64,000 nt of DNA from JAIVJZ01 sp036386515 (GTDB lineage Bacteria; Acidobacteriota; Blastocatellia; Pyrinomonadales; Pyrinomonadaceae), in contig DASVVO010000094.1 of assembly GCA_036386515.1 (NCBI GenBank), forward strand, positions 1-64,000, written 5' to 3'. Of the stretch, positions 33,397 through 41,590 are shown in pieces. Each line of letters begins with the position of its first letter. The stretch's first letter is position 1. Made by a program: the position numbers and the translations under genes. The notes under the pieces are model-generated. The model saw nothing but the letters and a program-made list of their open reading frames with translations. It was not told the origin of the DNA and ran no database searches.

Positions 33397-33804
33397 TTAG
33401 CCTCCGTTGGACAGCAGATTGTTGCTCCTCGCGGCGTGGTCGAATTTGTATTGGTAGGTCGTCACCAGGAGCGGCACGGGAATGGTGTATTCGACGCGCG
33501 CCTCAACCCGCGACTCGCGGGTGCCGACGGTGACGCGCGCATCCGGGGGCACGCCGTAAGTCGTCAGGCTGCGGCGCAACTGATCCTCGACCCAGCGCGC
33601 ATCCTTGCCGGTGATGACCGCATTGTTCACCGTGTCCTGCATGAAGACTTTCAGTTGCGAAGCCTGATAAGCGACGGGCACATACTGGTAGCCCGCGTAA
33701 ACGACCGCCGCGATGACCGCCATCGAGATCAGAAAATTGAGGCGCGAACCGCCGCGCTCGTTCCTTCCGCGCGCGCCGCCATGTCCGTCTCGCACCTGAC
33801 TCAT
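33397..33804 (-). CDS. Hypothetical single-pass membrane protein
   Basis: A 135-residue protein of unknown function. A basic Gly/Arg-rich N-terminus precedes one membrane helix (LNFLISMAVIAAVVYAGYQY), then a small alpha/beta domain (VEDQLRRSLTTYGVPPDARVTV, EARVEYTIPVPLLVTTYQYKF). ATG at 33804 has GAGG eight bases upstream, next to the aroB stop codon, so it is probably translated from the aroB message. The shape resembles small DUF4845-type proteins, but I cannot confirm that. Confidence 0.6.
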   Translation of the reverse strand: MSQVRDGHGGARGRNERGGSRLNFLISMAVIAAVVYAGYQYVPVAYQASQLKVFMQDTVNNAVITGKDARWVEDQLRRSLTTYGVPPDARVTVGTRESRVEARVEYTIPVPLLVTTYQYKFDHAARSNNLLSNGG

Positions 33805-33819
33805 TTCAGTTATCCTCAC

Positions 33820-34998
33820 TTAGTTGTCCGTCGAATGTTCGGCCAGCGCGGCACGGAGCGCGGCGCGCACGATGCGCGGCGAAATCTCCTGCCCGCCCAC
33901 GATGCGCGCCCGCCCGATGCCTTCGAGCAGCACCCAGCGGATGTGGCCGCCGACGCTCTTTTTGTCGGAAGCGATGGCGCGCAGGATGGCGCGCTCATCC
34001 AAGTCGGCGGCGCGGGGCAAATGACCGGCGAGGTGAATGCAAGCGCGCAGGGATTCTAACTCCGAAGCGTCGAGCATGCCTAGCCTGTTTGAAATTTCCG
34101 CCGCGACGAGCATCCCGTAGCCGACCGCCTCGCCGTGACGAAAACGCCTGTAACGCGTGACGGCTTCGAGGGCGTGGGCGGCGGTGTGGCCGAAGTTGAG
34201 GATGCGCCGCGAGCGCGCGTCCGTGCGCCCCACGTCTTCGCGCTCGTCGTCGGCCACGATCTTCGCTTTGAACGAGCACTGCGCGGCGATCAATCGGGCG
34301 AGTTCGTCCGCGCGCTGTTGTGTACGTTTCACATGAGACGCGGTTTCACCTGTCTGTGCCGCGACGAGAAACCGGCGCGTCCGTTCAAACAAGCTGCTGC
34401 TGCCGACCGCGCCCTGCTTGATCGCCTCGCACCACCCGGCCGTCAGTTCGCGCGGCGGGAGCGTGAGCAAAGTCTCCGTCGAGATGACGACGGCGCGCGG
34501 TTGATGAAACGCCCCGATCAGGTTTTTGCCTTCGCGCGTGTTGACGGCCGTTTTGCCGCCGACGGAGGCGTCGATTTGCGCGAGCAGCGTGGTCGGGGCT
34601 TGCAGGAAAGCGATGCCGCGCAGGTAGACGGCCGCCGCGAAGCCAGCGAGATCGCCCACCACCCCGCCGCCGAGCGCGACGACCGCGTCCGTCCGCTCAA
34701 GTTTACTCGCGGCAAAAAACGCGAGGGCGCGCTCGGCCGTCCTGAGATTTTTGTGACGCTCGCCATCGCCCATCAACCAGTGCGAAACGTCGAACCCCTC
34801 GGCGCGCAAGCGGCGCACGACGCCCGCGCCGTAGAGATTGAAGACGCGCGCGTTCGAGACGAGGGCGATGCGGCGCGCGTGCGGCGAGAGCGCGCGGCGC
34901 GCGATCCGGCCGACGCCTTCGAGCGCGTTCGCGCCGATCTCGATCTCATAATGTTCACGCGCCGCGAGGCGCACGCGCACGTGTCGCATCCGTTTCAT
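33820..34998 (-). CDS. aroB: 3-dehydroquinate synthase
   Basis: A 392-residue enzyme of the shikimate pathway that converts DAHP to 3-dehydroquinate using NAD and a divalent metal. Family motifs are present: VVALGGGVVGDLAGFAAAVY, the PTTLLAQIDASVGGKTAVN substrate site, KNLIGAFHQPRAV, and the metal-binding HGEAVGYGM together with NFGHTAAHALE. ATG at 34998 overlaps the stop of the upstream M3-like gene by 4 bp (ATGA), so the two are coupled. The C-terminal region includes the expected VLLEGIG segment. Confidence 0.93.
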   Translation of the reverse strand: MKRMRHVRVRLAAREHYEIEIGANALEGVGRIARRALSPHARRIALVSNARVFNLYGAGVVRRLRAEGFDVSHWLMGDGERHKNLRTAERALAFFAASKLERTDAVVALGGGVVGDLAGFAAAVYLRGIAFLQAPTTLLAQIDASVGGKTAVNTREGKNLIGAFHQPRAVVISTETLLTLPPRELTAGWCEAIKQGAVGSSSLFERTRRFLVAAQTGETASHVKRTQQRADELARLIAAQCSFKAKIVADDEREDVGRTDARSRRILNFGHTAAHALEAVTRYRRFRHGEAVGYGMLVAAEISNRLGMLDASELESLRACIHLAGHLPRAADLDERAILRAIASDKKSVGGHIRWVLLEGIGRARIVGGQEISPRIVRAALRAALAEHSTDN

Positions 34999-36551
34999 TC
35001 GCTTGCGAGAGCGGAATTGATCAAGTCGGCCGGCAAGTCGAAGTTCAATGCGCCGAGTCCGACGAGCGCGGCCAACTCTTCGACCGTGTAGCGCGAACCC
35101 GTGTTCCACATATCGATCAACTCGTCGGCCGCTTTGTTGGTTGACCACCAGCGATGGCCGTGGCGCGTCCGAAAATATTCGCCGAGCGCGGCGGCGAACA
35201 GACGGGCGCGTAAATATACGATGGGCGGCAGCGTCGCGCTCTCGCCGCGCCGTTCGGGCAGGTCGTCGGGAACCAAATCCTGCAGGAAGAGAGACGGGTG
35301 CGCGCGAAAGCCGGACGCCTCTTCGAGAGCCGTGGCATACGATTCGGCGAGATGTTCGGAGCGCGCATCGGCCGCCTGTTCCAGCACGCGCTGTTGCGCG
35401 AGGCGAACGCAGGCGAGGCGCGTGCGGTGCAACTCGACCAGGGCGAAGGAGCGCGCGATCCGGCTCGCCTCCTCAGGCCGCACGTTCCGTCGGGCGACGA
35501 GCCACGACGCATCGGCGAGAAGATCGCCGAAGAATAAAGCGAAGCCCGCGCGCGTCCCGTCGTCGGGCGCGTAGACGAGTTCGGGATAACGCGCGGCCAG
35601 GTCGCGCGAGACCCAGGCGAAGTGCTGGACGCCTCCCGCCGTCTCGAAAAACTTTTGGTAGTAACTCGCGCCGCCCTCGTTTTGATAGACGAGACGCACA
35701 TCTTCCGGCGGCTGCAAGGCTAAACACGCGACGCGCGCGACGCCGCCGCGCTCGGCCGCGCTCGTTTCGATGCGCACGTTGGATTGTCGCCCGGCGCGAA
35801 TGCCCAGCCCGCCGAGCGTGGCCTCGTAAGCGGCGCGCAGTTCGCGTGCGGGGAAGAAGGCATCAAGCTCGGTCAGTCGCGCGAAGAAGCGGCCGTCGGC
35901 ATAAACCGGCGCGCGGGCGAACGCGGCGGGCAGGTGGCGCGCCGACCACTCGAACAACTTCGTGGCATAAGCGGACGCGGTGCGCGCGAGAAAATCCTCC
36001 GCGCCCGCGCTCAAACTCTCGCGCCCGGCCTCCGTGTAGCCCGACGTAAAATTGAAATAAGACTCACCGCCGAGCGCGCGCGCGCCTTCGCGCAACAGGT
36101 CGAAGCGGGCGGCGCGCAGGTCGGAGCATTCGCGCAGAGCGTCGAACCAACGCGCGGCGAGTTCGCGTCGGCGCGCGGGGTCGGTCTCGGCAGCGATGGC
36201 GTCCGGCGCATCGTCCGGGGCGAGCCGCGCCCCGTCCCACTCGACGCGCGCAGAGGCTTTGCAGCGTGCAAGTTCGTCCGACACTTCGGCGGCGCGCGCT
36301 TCCACGTAGCCCGATTGCGCCGCGCGCAGCAGGGCGGCGCAGGCGACGCGCTCGGTCTCAAATTGTCTTGAAGTTTCCTCAAGCGCGCGCGCGAGTTCGT
36401 CAACGGCGGCGCGTGTCCAGAGGTCGGCGTAGCGATCCCGAAGCGGCGCGAGGCGCAGTTCCGGCTCGATGCCCGCGTGGTAATCGTATCGGGCGCGCTC
36501 AAGCGCAGCCGAGTAGGCGGCGTAGTCGCGCCGGTAATCGCCCGTCTTCAT
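34995..36551 (-). CDS. Peptidase M3-like protein lacking the HExxH zinc motif
   Basis: A 518-residue mostly helical protein. The segment RLVYQNEGGASYYQKFFETA followed by GGVQHFAW aligns with the oligopeptidase region that normally reads HEAGH-x-x-HFA. Here residues 303-307 are ETAGG, so both zinc-binding His residues and the catalytic Glu are missing. No HExxH occurs elsewhere in the protein. It is therefore a probable non-catalytic member of the family, perhaps a binding or regulatory protein. Assignment rests on remembered family consensus and is moderate. It is translationally coupled to aroB. ATG at 36551 lacks a clear Shine-Dalgarno sequence. Confidence 0.55.
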   Translation of the reverse strand: MKTGDYRRDYAAYSAALERARYDYHAGIEPELRLAPLRDRYADLWTRAAVDELARALEETSRQFETERVACAALLRAAQSGYVEARAAEVSDELARCKASARVEWDGARLAPDDAPDAIAAETDPARRRELAARWFDALRECSDLRAARFDLLREGARALGGESYFNFTSGYTEAGRESLSAGAEDFLARTASAYATKLFEWSARHLPAAFARAPVYADGRFFARLTELDAFFPARELRAAYEATLGGLGIRAGRQSNVRIETSAAERGGVARVACLALQPPEDVRLVYQNEGGASYYQKFFETAGGVQHFAWVSRDLAARYPELVYAPDDGTRAGFALFFGDLLADASWLVARRNVRPEEASRIARSFALVELHRTRLACVRLAQQRVLEQAADARSEHLAESYATALEEASGFRAHPSLFLQDLVPDDLPERRGESATLPPIVYLRARLFAAALGEYFRTRHGHRWWSTNKAADELIDMWNTGSRYTVEELAALVGLGALNFDLPADLINSALASE

Positions 36552-36682
36552 AGGAGCGGCACGAACGGTTTCGCGCTTCCGTGGAAAAGTGAACTTGCCG
36601 AACAGAGATTTTCAGAACTGGTTGGATTCTAGCACGCGCGCCCGGCAGCGGCGTATCGCGAACGGAACGGGAGGAGTCTGGA

Positions 36683-36796
36683 TAAAAGCAGAACCGGCGC
36701 AGCGAACTTGGGGAACGCTGCGCCGGTTCTAATTCGTGGCTACTGTCCTCACCCCAGCAACCACTGAGACGGAGGATCCACCAACCGTCTCTCTTG
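36683..36796 (-). ncRNA. Candidate structured small RNA or attenuator leader
   Basis: On the minus strand three hairpins follow a strong promoter. The first pairs GAGACGG (36785-36791 side) with 36766-36772. The second is a 10-bp stem with two G-U pairs (36755-36764 with 36736-36745). The third is a perfect 14-bp terminator-like stem (36716-36729 with 36691-36704) followed by TGCTTTTAT. The product would be about 115 nt. It could be a free small RNA or a leader that attenuates the M3-like/aroB genes, whose start lies 130 bp on. It does not match any RNA family I can recall. Confidence 0.5.
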
Positions 36797-36802
36797 CCCC
36801 AC

Positions 36803-36852
36803 AATATACATCGCAAGGTTTATGCCATGCAAGCGGTTTTTTCTTTTTTTTC
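36803..36852 (-). promoter_or_regulatory. Strong sigma-70 promoter with A-tract UP element
   Basis: On the minus strand an A-rich tract (36837-36852) precedes TTGCAT (36827-36832), then 18 bp, then TATATT (36803-36808). An UP-like tract is typical of stable-RNA promoters, which supports the RNA candidate just downstream. Confidence 0.6.
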
Positions 36853-36980
36853 GACTTATCAACCGTTTTTACTGGGCTTTCCGCCCTTCCCGCCCTCACC
36901 GCATGATGCTTGCTCAAACTTTGCAGCGACCCTTAACCGGTAATAATTACATCAAGTAGCGCGTAAAGTTTTCCCAATCG

Positions 36981-38396
36981 CTACTGCTTTCCTGCGCCCA
37001 GCGAGCCTTCGATCACGGTCGCCAATTTTTCGGCCAGACGCTCGATTTCGTCCTGACGCCGTCCCTCGATCATGATTCGCGCCAGCGGTTCGGTGCCGGA
37101 ATAGCGGAGCAGGAGACGCCCCTCCCCGGCCAGCGCGGTCTCAACCCGGCCGGCTGCGGCGGCTATCTCCGCGACTTCTTGAAACGGCCGCTTCTCGCTC
37201 ACGCGCACGTTGACGAGCACCTGCGGGTAGCGCGTGAAGCCCGCGGACAGTTGTTCGAGCGATGCACCCGCCTCACGCATCGCGCGCAGCAGAAAGAGCG
37301 TCGTCATCATGCCATCGCCGGCGAGGCTGACGCGCGGGAAGATGATGTGGCCGGACTGTTCGCCGCCGAGCGTCGCGCCCGTGCGCAGCAACTCTTCGAG
37401 CACATATTTATCGCCGACATCGGCGCGCAGCATTTCGATGTCGCACGACTTGAGCGCGAGTTCCAGCCCGATGTTGCTCATCACGGTGGCGACGACCGAC
37501 GCGCCCGCCAGTTCGCCGCGCGCCTGAAAATTTTTCGCCATCACCCACAGCGTCGCATCGCCGTCAACTACCTGCCCGCGCGCATCCAGGAAGAGAGCGC
37601 GGTCGGCGTCGCCGTCGAGCGCGACGCCGAGGTCTGCCTGCTCCGCGACCACTTTCTCCCGCAGTCGTTCGACGTAGAGCGAGCCGCATTCGCGATTGAT
37701 GTTTCGCCCGTCGGGCGTGTTATTGACGGCCGACACCTGCGCGCCCAGACGCGTGAAAAGCGCGGGTGCGAGATGCGACGCCGCGCCGTTGGCACAGTCC
37801 ACGACGATTCGCAGGCCGTCGAGCCGCAAGCCCGCCGCCGCCTCTCCCGCCAGGTAATCCAGGTAGCGCGCCTGCAAAGCCGACGCGCGTTGCCCCGCCT
37901 CGTCGTCAATTCCCACTCTTTGCGACTGGGCTTCATCACGGCTTTCCGGCGCGCGCGCCGCGTCGCTCTCGTCCTTCTGGCTTGCCTGATAGATGTCGGC
38001 CTCGATGAGCCGTTCGGTCGCGTCGTCGAGTTTGCGTCCGGTGGGCACGAAAATCTTGATGCCGTTGTCCTGATAAGGATTGTGCGACGCGCTGACGACG
38101 ATGCCCGCGTCGGCCGGAAGCGTGCGCGTCAGGAAGGCCACGCCCGGCGTCGTGATGACTCCCGCCGAATGACACACCGCCCCCGCCTCGCCCGCTCCTT
38201 CCGTGAACGCGCTCTCGATCCAATCGCCGGACTCGCGCGTGTCGCGCCCGATGAGGATGAGCGGCGCGCGCCCGCCCTCCGCTTGCTCCGCCAGATGCCG
38301 CCCCAGCGAGCGGCCGGTTGTGCGGATGGTCTGCGCGTCGAGCGGGAAACGCCCTGCCTCGCCGCGCATGCCGTCCGTACCGAAAAGTTTTTTCAT
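36981..38396 (-). CDS. glmM: Phosphoglucosamine mutase
   Basis: A 471-residue enzyme that converts glucosamine-6-phosphate to glucosamine-1-phosphate for UDP-GlcNAc and cell-wall synthesis. It starts MKKLFGTDGMRGEAG. The active-site phosphoserine loop is VVSASHNPYQDNGIK. The metal-binding DGDADR and the sugar-binding GGEQSGHIIF follow, and the phosphate-binding RYSGTEPLARIM is near the end. An insert rich in Glu, Asp and Ala lies around residues 140-170. It is the third gene after cdaA and ybbR, the conserved order for c-di-AMP control of GlmM. Confidence 0.95.
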   Translation of the reverse strand: MKKLFGTDGMRGEAGRFPLDAQTIRTTGRSLGRHLAEQAEGGRAPLILIGRDTRESGDWIESAFTEGAGEAGAVCHSAGVITTPGVAFLTRTLPADAGIVVSASHNPYQDNGIKIFVPTGRKLDDATERLIEADIYQASQKDESDAARAPESRDEAQSQRVGIDDEAGQRASALQARYLDYLAGEAAAGLRLDGLRIVVDCANGAASHLAPALFTRLGAQVSAVNNTPDGRNINRECGSLYVERLREKVVAEQADLGVALDGDADRALFLDARGQVVDGDATLWVMAKNFQARGELAGASVVATVMSNIGLELALKSCDIEMLRADVGDKYVLEELLRTGATLGGEQSGHIIFPRVSLAGDGMMTTLFLLRAMREAGASLEQLSAGFTRYPQVLVNVRVSEKRPFQEVAEIAAAAGRVETALAGEGRLLLRYSGTEPLARIMIEGRRQDEIERLAEKLATVIEGSLGAGKQ

Positions 38397-38470
38397 GTGT
38401 GGCTACCAGAGCGATCGGTCGTCAGCGATCGGCAGTTCCGCGATTCTTTTCGGCGGACGGCCGAAGGCTC

Positions 38471-39409
38471 TTAAGGATTCGTCGAGATCAGTTCGATGCG
38501 GCCTTCCAGGTGCGGGGGCAGCAGGAGGCGCGGGCGCATCGCGCCGTCGGCCGCCATGTCGAAGACGACGGAGAGGTCTGCGGCGCGCAAGGGTTCGACC
38601 AGGGAGCGCGCGCCGCGCACTTCTATCGTGAGATGCGACTCCGTGCCGTCGGCGGCGCGCGCGGCCACGCCGTCGAGACGCTTCGTGCCCCGCGCCTCGG
38701 CGATTTTCACCTGTACGTCAACCACCGTGTCGAGCGCAACGATCTTGCGATCCTGAATATCGACGGCGATCTGCGAGGCGGTGAAAGTCTCCTTCCGGCC
38801 GTCGAGCAGGATGGTTTCGGTCGGGGCGCGTTCGAGCGCATTGACGTGGCTCTCGGGGCCGCGCACGCGCACGCGCGCGGGCAGCGTTTCAAGCCCGATC
38901 AATTCGTAGCCTTCCGGCACTTTGCCTTCGGGACGAGGCTCGACGACCAACTCTCGCTCGACGCGTCGCTCCAATCTGAGCGGGACGCTGCCCGGCTCGA
39001 TGCGCTCGACCGTGACGCCTTCCGAGCCGATGCCTTCGGGCAGTTGCAGCGAGATGTTGTTCGGCGAGAGTTGCACGACGCGCTCGCCCGGCCGGTAGCT
39101 GCTGGCGTCGTAGCTCAGGGAAACATCGCCCGCCTTGATCGAGTCGAGCGCGCGCTTGCTGCCGCGCAGCGTCACATCAACTTCCTCGCGCGGCTCGTTG
39201 CTGATCTCCATGTCGGGCGGCAGCACGAAAAAGAGCGGCACTTTGCGCAGCCGCGCCGTCGTCGGCACGCGCTGCCCGGTCACGGCGAACCACAAGCCGA
39301 GCGTGATGGCGAGCGCGAGCAATTTCAACCCCCAGTCGGCGAACAGGAGATCGTGCAGCCATCGCCGCCCCATCTGGACGGCATCTCGTTCCATGTCGCG
39401 AAAAGTCAT
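38471..39409 (-). CDS. YbbR-domain protein (CdaR-like regulator of diadenylate cyclase)
   Basis: A 312-residue protein with one N-terminal membrane helix (NWGLKLLALAITLGLWFAV-like, in fact LKLLALAITLGLWFAV) and YbbR repeats outside the membrane (VDVTLRGSKRALDSI, PEGYELIGLETLPARVRVRG, VDVQVKIAE). In Firmicutes the equivalent CdaR binds and modulates CdaA. Here it lies between cdaA and glmM, so the same role is likely. It probably forms one transcript with both neighbours. Confidence 0.85.
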   Translation of the reverse strand: MTFRDMERDAVQMGRRWLHDLLFADWGLKLLALAITLGLWFAVTGQRVPTTARLRKVPLFFVLPPDMEISNEPREEVDVTLRGSKRALDSIKAGDVSLSYDASSYRPGERVVQLSPNNISLQLPEGIGSEGVTVERIEPGSVPLRLERRVERELVVEPRPEGKVPEGYELIGLETLPARVRVRGPESHVNALERAPTETILLDGRKETFTASQIAVDIQDRKIVALDTVVDVQVKIAEARGTKRLDGVAARAADGTESHLTIEVRGARSLVEPLRAADLSVVFDMAADGAMRPRLLLPPHLEGRIELISTNP

Positions 39410-39414
39410 AAGAG

Positions 39415-39515
39415 CAGAGGTCAGAGGTCAGAGGTCAGAGGTTAGAAGTCAGTGAAGACAGTTGAAGACAGTTGTTGTTTTAACTGACCTCTGACCTCTA
39501 ACCTCTGGCCTCTGT
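39415..39515. repeat. Heptanucleotide inverted repeat, ACCTCTA type, overlapping the cdaA stop
   Basis: Left arm 39415-39452 (AGAGGTC units) and right arm 39481-39515 (ACCTCTG/ACCTCTA units). The TAG stop of cdaA (39498-39500) lies inside the right arm, and the last codons of that gene (TEARG) are repeat sequence. Confidence 0.8.
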
Positions 39516-40361
39516 AGTCAGGTTCCTTTCGCTATCGGTTTCGGTGGCCTGCGGAGTCTGGTCTTCGTTCGTGCGGGCGGGCGTTTTGATGGCGTCGAAG
39601 ATGGCGGCGCGCAGTTTGGTGGCGTCGAGTCCGCGGCGGATTTGCCCGGCCTGCACGAAGGAGATGAGGCCGGTCTCTTCCGAGACGACGACGGCCACGG
39701 CGTCAGTGTCTTCCGTGATGCCGATGGCGGCGCGGTGGCGCGTGCCGAGGTCTTTCGAGAGACGCGGGTTCAGCGTGAGCGGCAGAAAACAGGCGGCCGC
39801 CGCGACCCGGTGGCGACGGATGACGACCGCGCCGTCGTGCAGCGGCGTCGCCGGGTTGAAGATCGTGACGAGCAGATCGTAGCTGAGTTCGGCGTCCATC
39901 TTGACGCCCCCGTCGGTCACGTTCTTCAGCCCGACGCCGCGTTCGATGACGACGAGCGCGCCCGTCTTCGTCGAGGCGAGCGTTGTCGCCGCCAGCACGA
40001 TCTCGTCGTAGACGCCCTCGCCGAATTGCCCGCGATGGCGCGCCAGACTCGGCAGGCGAATCTGGTTGCCGAGCGAGATCAAAGCCTGCCTGATCTCCGT
40101 CTGGAAGAGGACGATGATGGCGATGCCGAGATAGATCAACGCGCCGCGCAGCACGAATTCGAGCGTGGCGAGATCGCGTTTGTAAGCGATCCAGTAGAGG
40201 AGAGCGAAGAAGGCGATGCCGGCGGCCATCGGCACGGCGCGCGTTCCGCGCAGGAGTTTCAACACCGTGTACACGATCAGAAAGACCAGCGCGATGTCGA
40301 GCAGATTGCGCGGCTCGCGCAGCCGGTCTAAATATTCCGTGTAAGGCGGTGCGAAAAACAT
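39498..40361 (-). CDS. cdaA: Diadenylate cyclase CdaA
   Basis: A 287-residue membrane enzyme that makes cyclic di-AMP from two ATP. Three N-terminal helices (LLDIALVFLIVYTVLKLL, AVPMAAGIAFFALLYWI, FVLRGALIYLGIAIIVLF) precede the DAC domain. That domain carries the catalytic DGAVVIRR and the ligand motif GTRHRAAIGITEDTDAVA. The soluble tail after the domain is longer than usual and its final residues come from a repeat arm. With ybbR and glmM it forms the conserved c-di-AMP/cell-wall unit. Confidence 0.93.
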   Translation of the reverse strand: MFFAPPYTEYLDRLREPRNLLDIALVFLIVYTVLKLLRGTRAVPMAAGIAFFALLYWIAYKRDLATLEFVLRGALIYLGIAIIVLFQTEIRQALISLGNQIRLPSLARHRGQFGEGVYDEIVLAATTLASTKTGALVVIERGVGLKNVTDGGVKMDAELSYDLLVTIFNPATPLHDGAVVIRRHRVAAAACFLPLTLNPRLSKDLGTRHRAAIGITEDTDAVAVVVSEETGLISFVQAGQIRRGLDATKLRAAIFDAIKTPARTNEDQTPQATETDSERNLTTEARG

Positions 40362-40367
40362 AAAGGC

Positions 40368-40492
40368 TGTTGTTTGTCCGTGGTCAGTTCTCAGTTGTCA
40401 GTTGTTTTCGCGGCTGCGGAGTTAGTGCCTTGAATCTCCGGCCTGCCGCTTATGCAGCACGAACAACGGACAACTGACTACGGACGACTGAC
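40368..40492. repeat. Heptanucleotide inverted repeat, CAGTTGT type
   Basis: Left arm 40368-40404 (TGTCCGTGGTCAGTTCTCAG and so on) and right arm 40461-40492 surround a 56-bp spacer between the cation transporter and cdaA. It is the same family as at 31293. Confidence 0.75.
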
Positions 40493-40498
40493 AATCTT

Positions 40499-41464
40499 TC
40501 ATCCGATGTGCTGCGGGATCGGCGTGCTCGTTTCGGCGTTGCTTTCCCGCGCGGTCTCTAAAAAGATCATGTCAACTTTCGGCTCGGCTTTTTTGATCAG
40601 GTCTTCCACTTCGTTGACCACCTGCTCGATGTCGTCTGTCCCGAGTTCGTTGCGAAAGTTGATGTGCGCGTTGATCAAAATCTGTTTGGGGGCCAGGTGC
40701 ATGGTCAACAGTTCGACGACCTCGCAGACGTGCTCGTGGCTCAGGATCGCCTGACGGATGCGCTCGACCGCTTTTGGCGTGGCCGCCTCTCCGAGCAGCA
40801 AACCGCGCGCCGAACGCGCGAGCGAGAAAGCGACGATGGCGAGCACGACGCCGATGGTCATCGAAGCCAGCCCGTCCCAGAACGCGCCGGGCGGCTGGCC
40901 TTCGAAGAGCGAGGGGCCGACCTGATGATCCGTCAGGTAGATGCCGACCCCGGCGATGATGATGCCGAGCAGCGCGGCGGTGTCTTCAAAGAGCACGGTC
41001 TTGGCCGTCGGGTCTTTCGACTCGCGCAGGTACTCCGCAAACGTCATGCCTTCGTGCTTCGCTTCGTTGATCTCCTGATACAGAGCCAGCCCGATGGAAG
41101 CGGCTTCGAGCACGAGCGAGATGCCGAGCACCCAGTAAGCCCACGCGAGTTGTTCGGGCGGGTGCGGGTGCCAGAGCTTTTGAAAGCCCTCGTAGAGCGC
41201 GTAGCTCGCGCCGACGCCGAAGATGAAAATGGCCGCGATGAACGACCAGAAGAAACGCTCTTTGCCGTAGCCGAAAGGATGTTTTTCCGAAGCCGGACGC
41301 TTGTAGAAACGCAGGCCGAGCAGCAGGAAAACCTGGTTCGTCGTGTCGGCCAAGGAGTGCAGCGACTCGGCCATCATGCCCGACGAACCCGTGATCACGG
41401 CCGCGATAAACTTCAAAACGGTAATCAGCCCGTTCGCGATAAGCGCGCCCAGCACAGCCAGCAT
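40499..41464 (-). CDS. Cation diffusion facilitator transporter (SLC30A9-like)
   Basis: A 321-residue inner-membrane divalent-cation/proton antiporter with six predicted helices. Family signs are SGMMAESLHSLADTTNQ with the metal-site His/Asp, KHPFGYGKERFFWSF, the second metal site EDTAALLGIIIAG, and a C-terminal cytoplasmic domain (RIRQAILSHEHVCEVVEL). The HPFGYG-ERFFW motif and the EAKHEGMTFAEYL loop place it in the ZnT9-like subgroup. Zinc, manganese or cobalt are possible substrates. Confidence 0.88.
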   Translation of the reverse strand: MLAVLGALIANGLITVLKFIAAVITGSSGMMAESLHSLADTTNQVFLLLGLRFYKRPASEKHPFGYGKERFFWSFIAAIFIFGVGASYALYEGFQKLWHPHPPEQLAWAYWVLGISLVLEAASIGLALYQEINEAKHEGMTFAEYLRESKDPTAKTVLFEDTAALLGIIIAGVGIYLTDHQVGPSLFEGQPPGAFWDGLASMTIGVVLAIVAFSLARSARGLLLGEAATPKAVERIRQAILSHEHVCEVVELLTMHLAPKQILINAHINFRNELGTDDIEQVVNEVEDLIKKAEPKVDMIFLETARESNAETSTPIPQHIG

Positions 41465-41590
41465 CTACGGTCTCTCCCCAGGGGTTGAAGTTAAACGCAT
41501 CCGCGCCGATTATGTCGAAAAGCTCGACACAAAGCAACAACAGTGCCTCGCCGGGGCGGGGGCGGAACCGGGCGGCGAAAAATCGGCGAG

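Noticed and set aside
36729..36917. A 62-codon minus-strand frame (starts MSKHHAVRAG)
   Set aside because: It runs through the promoter, A tract and hairpins of the RNA candidate and has no Shine-Dalgarno sequence. RNA structure explains the region better.
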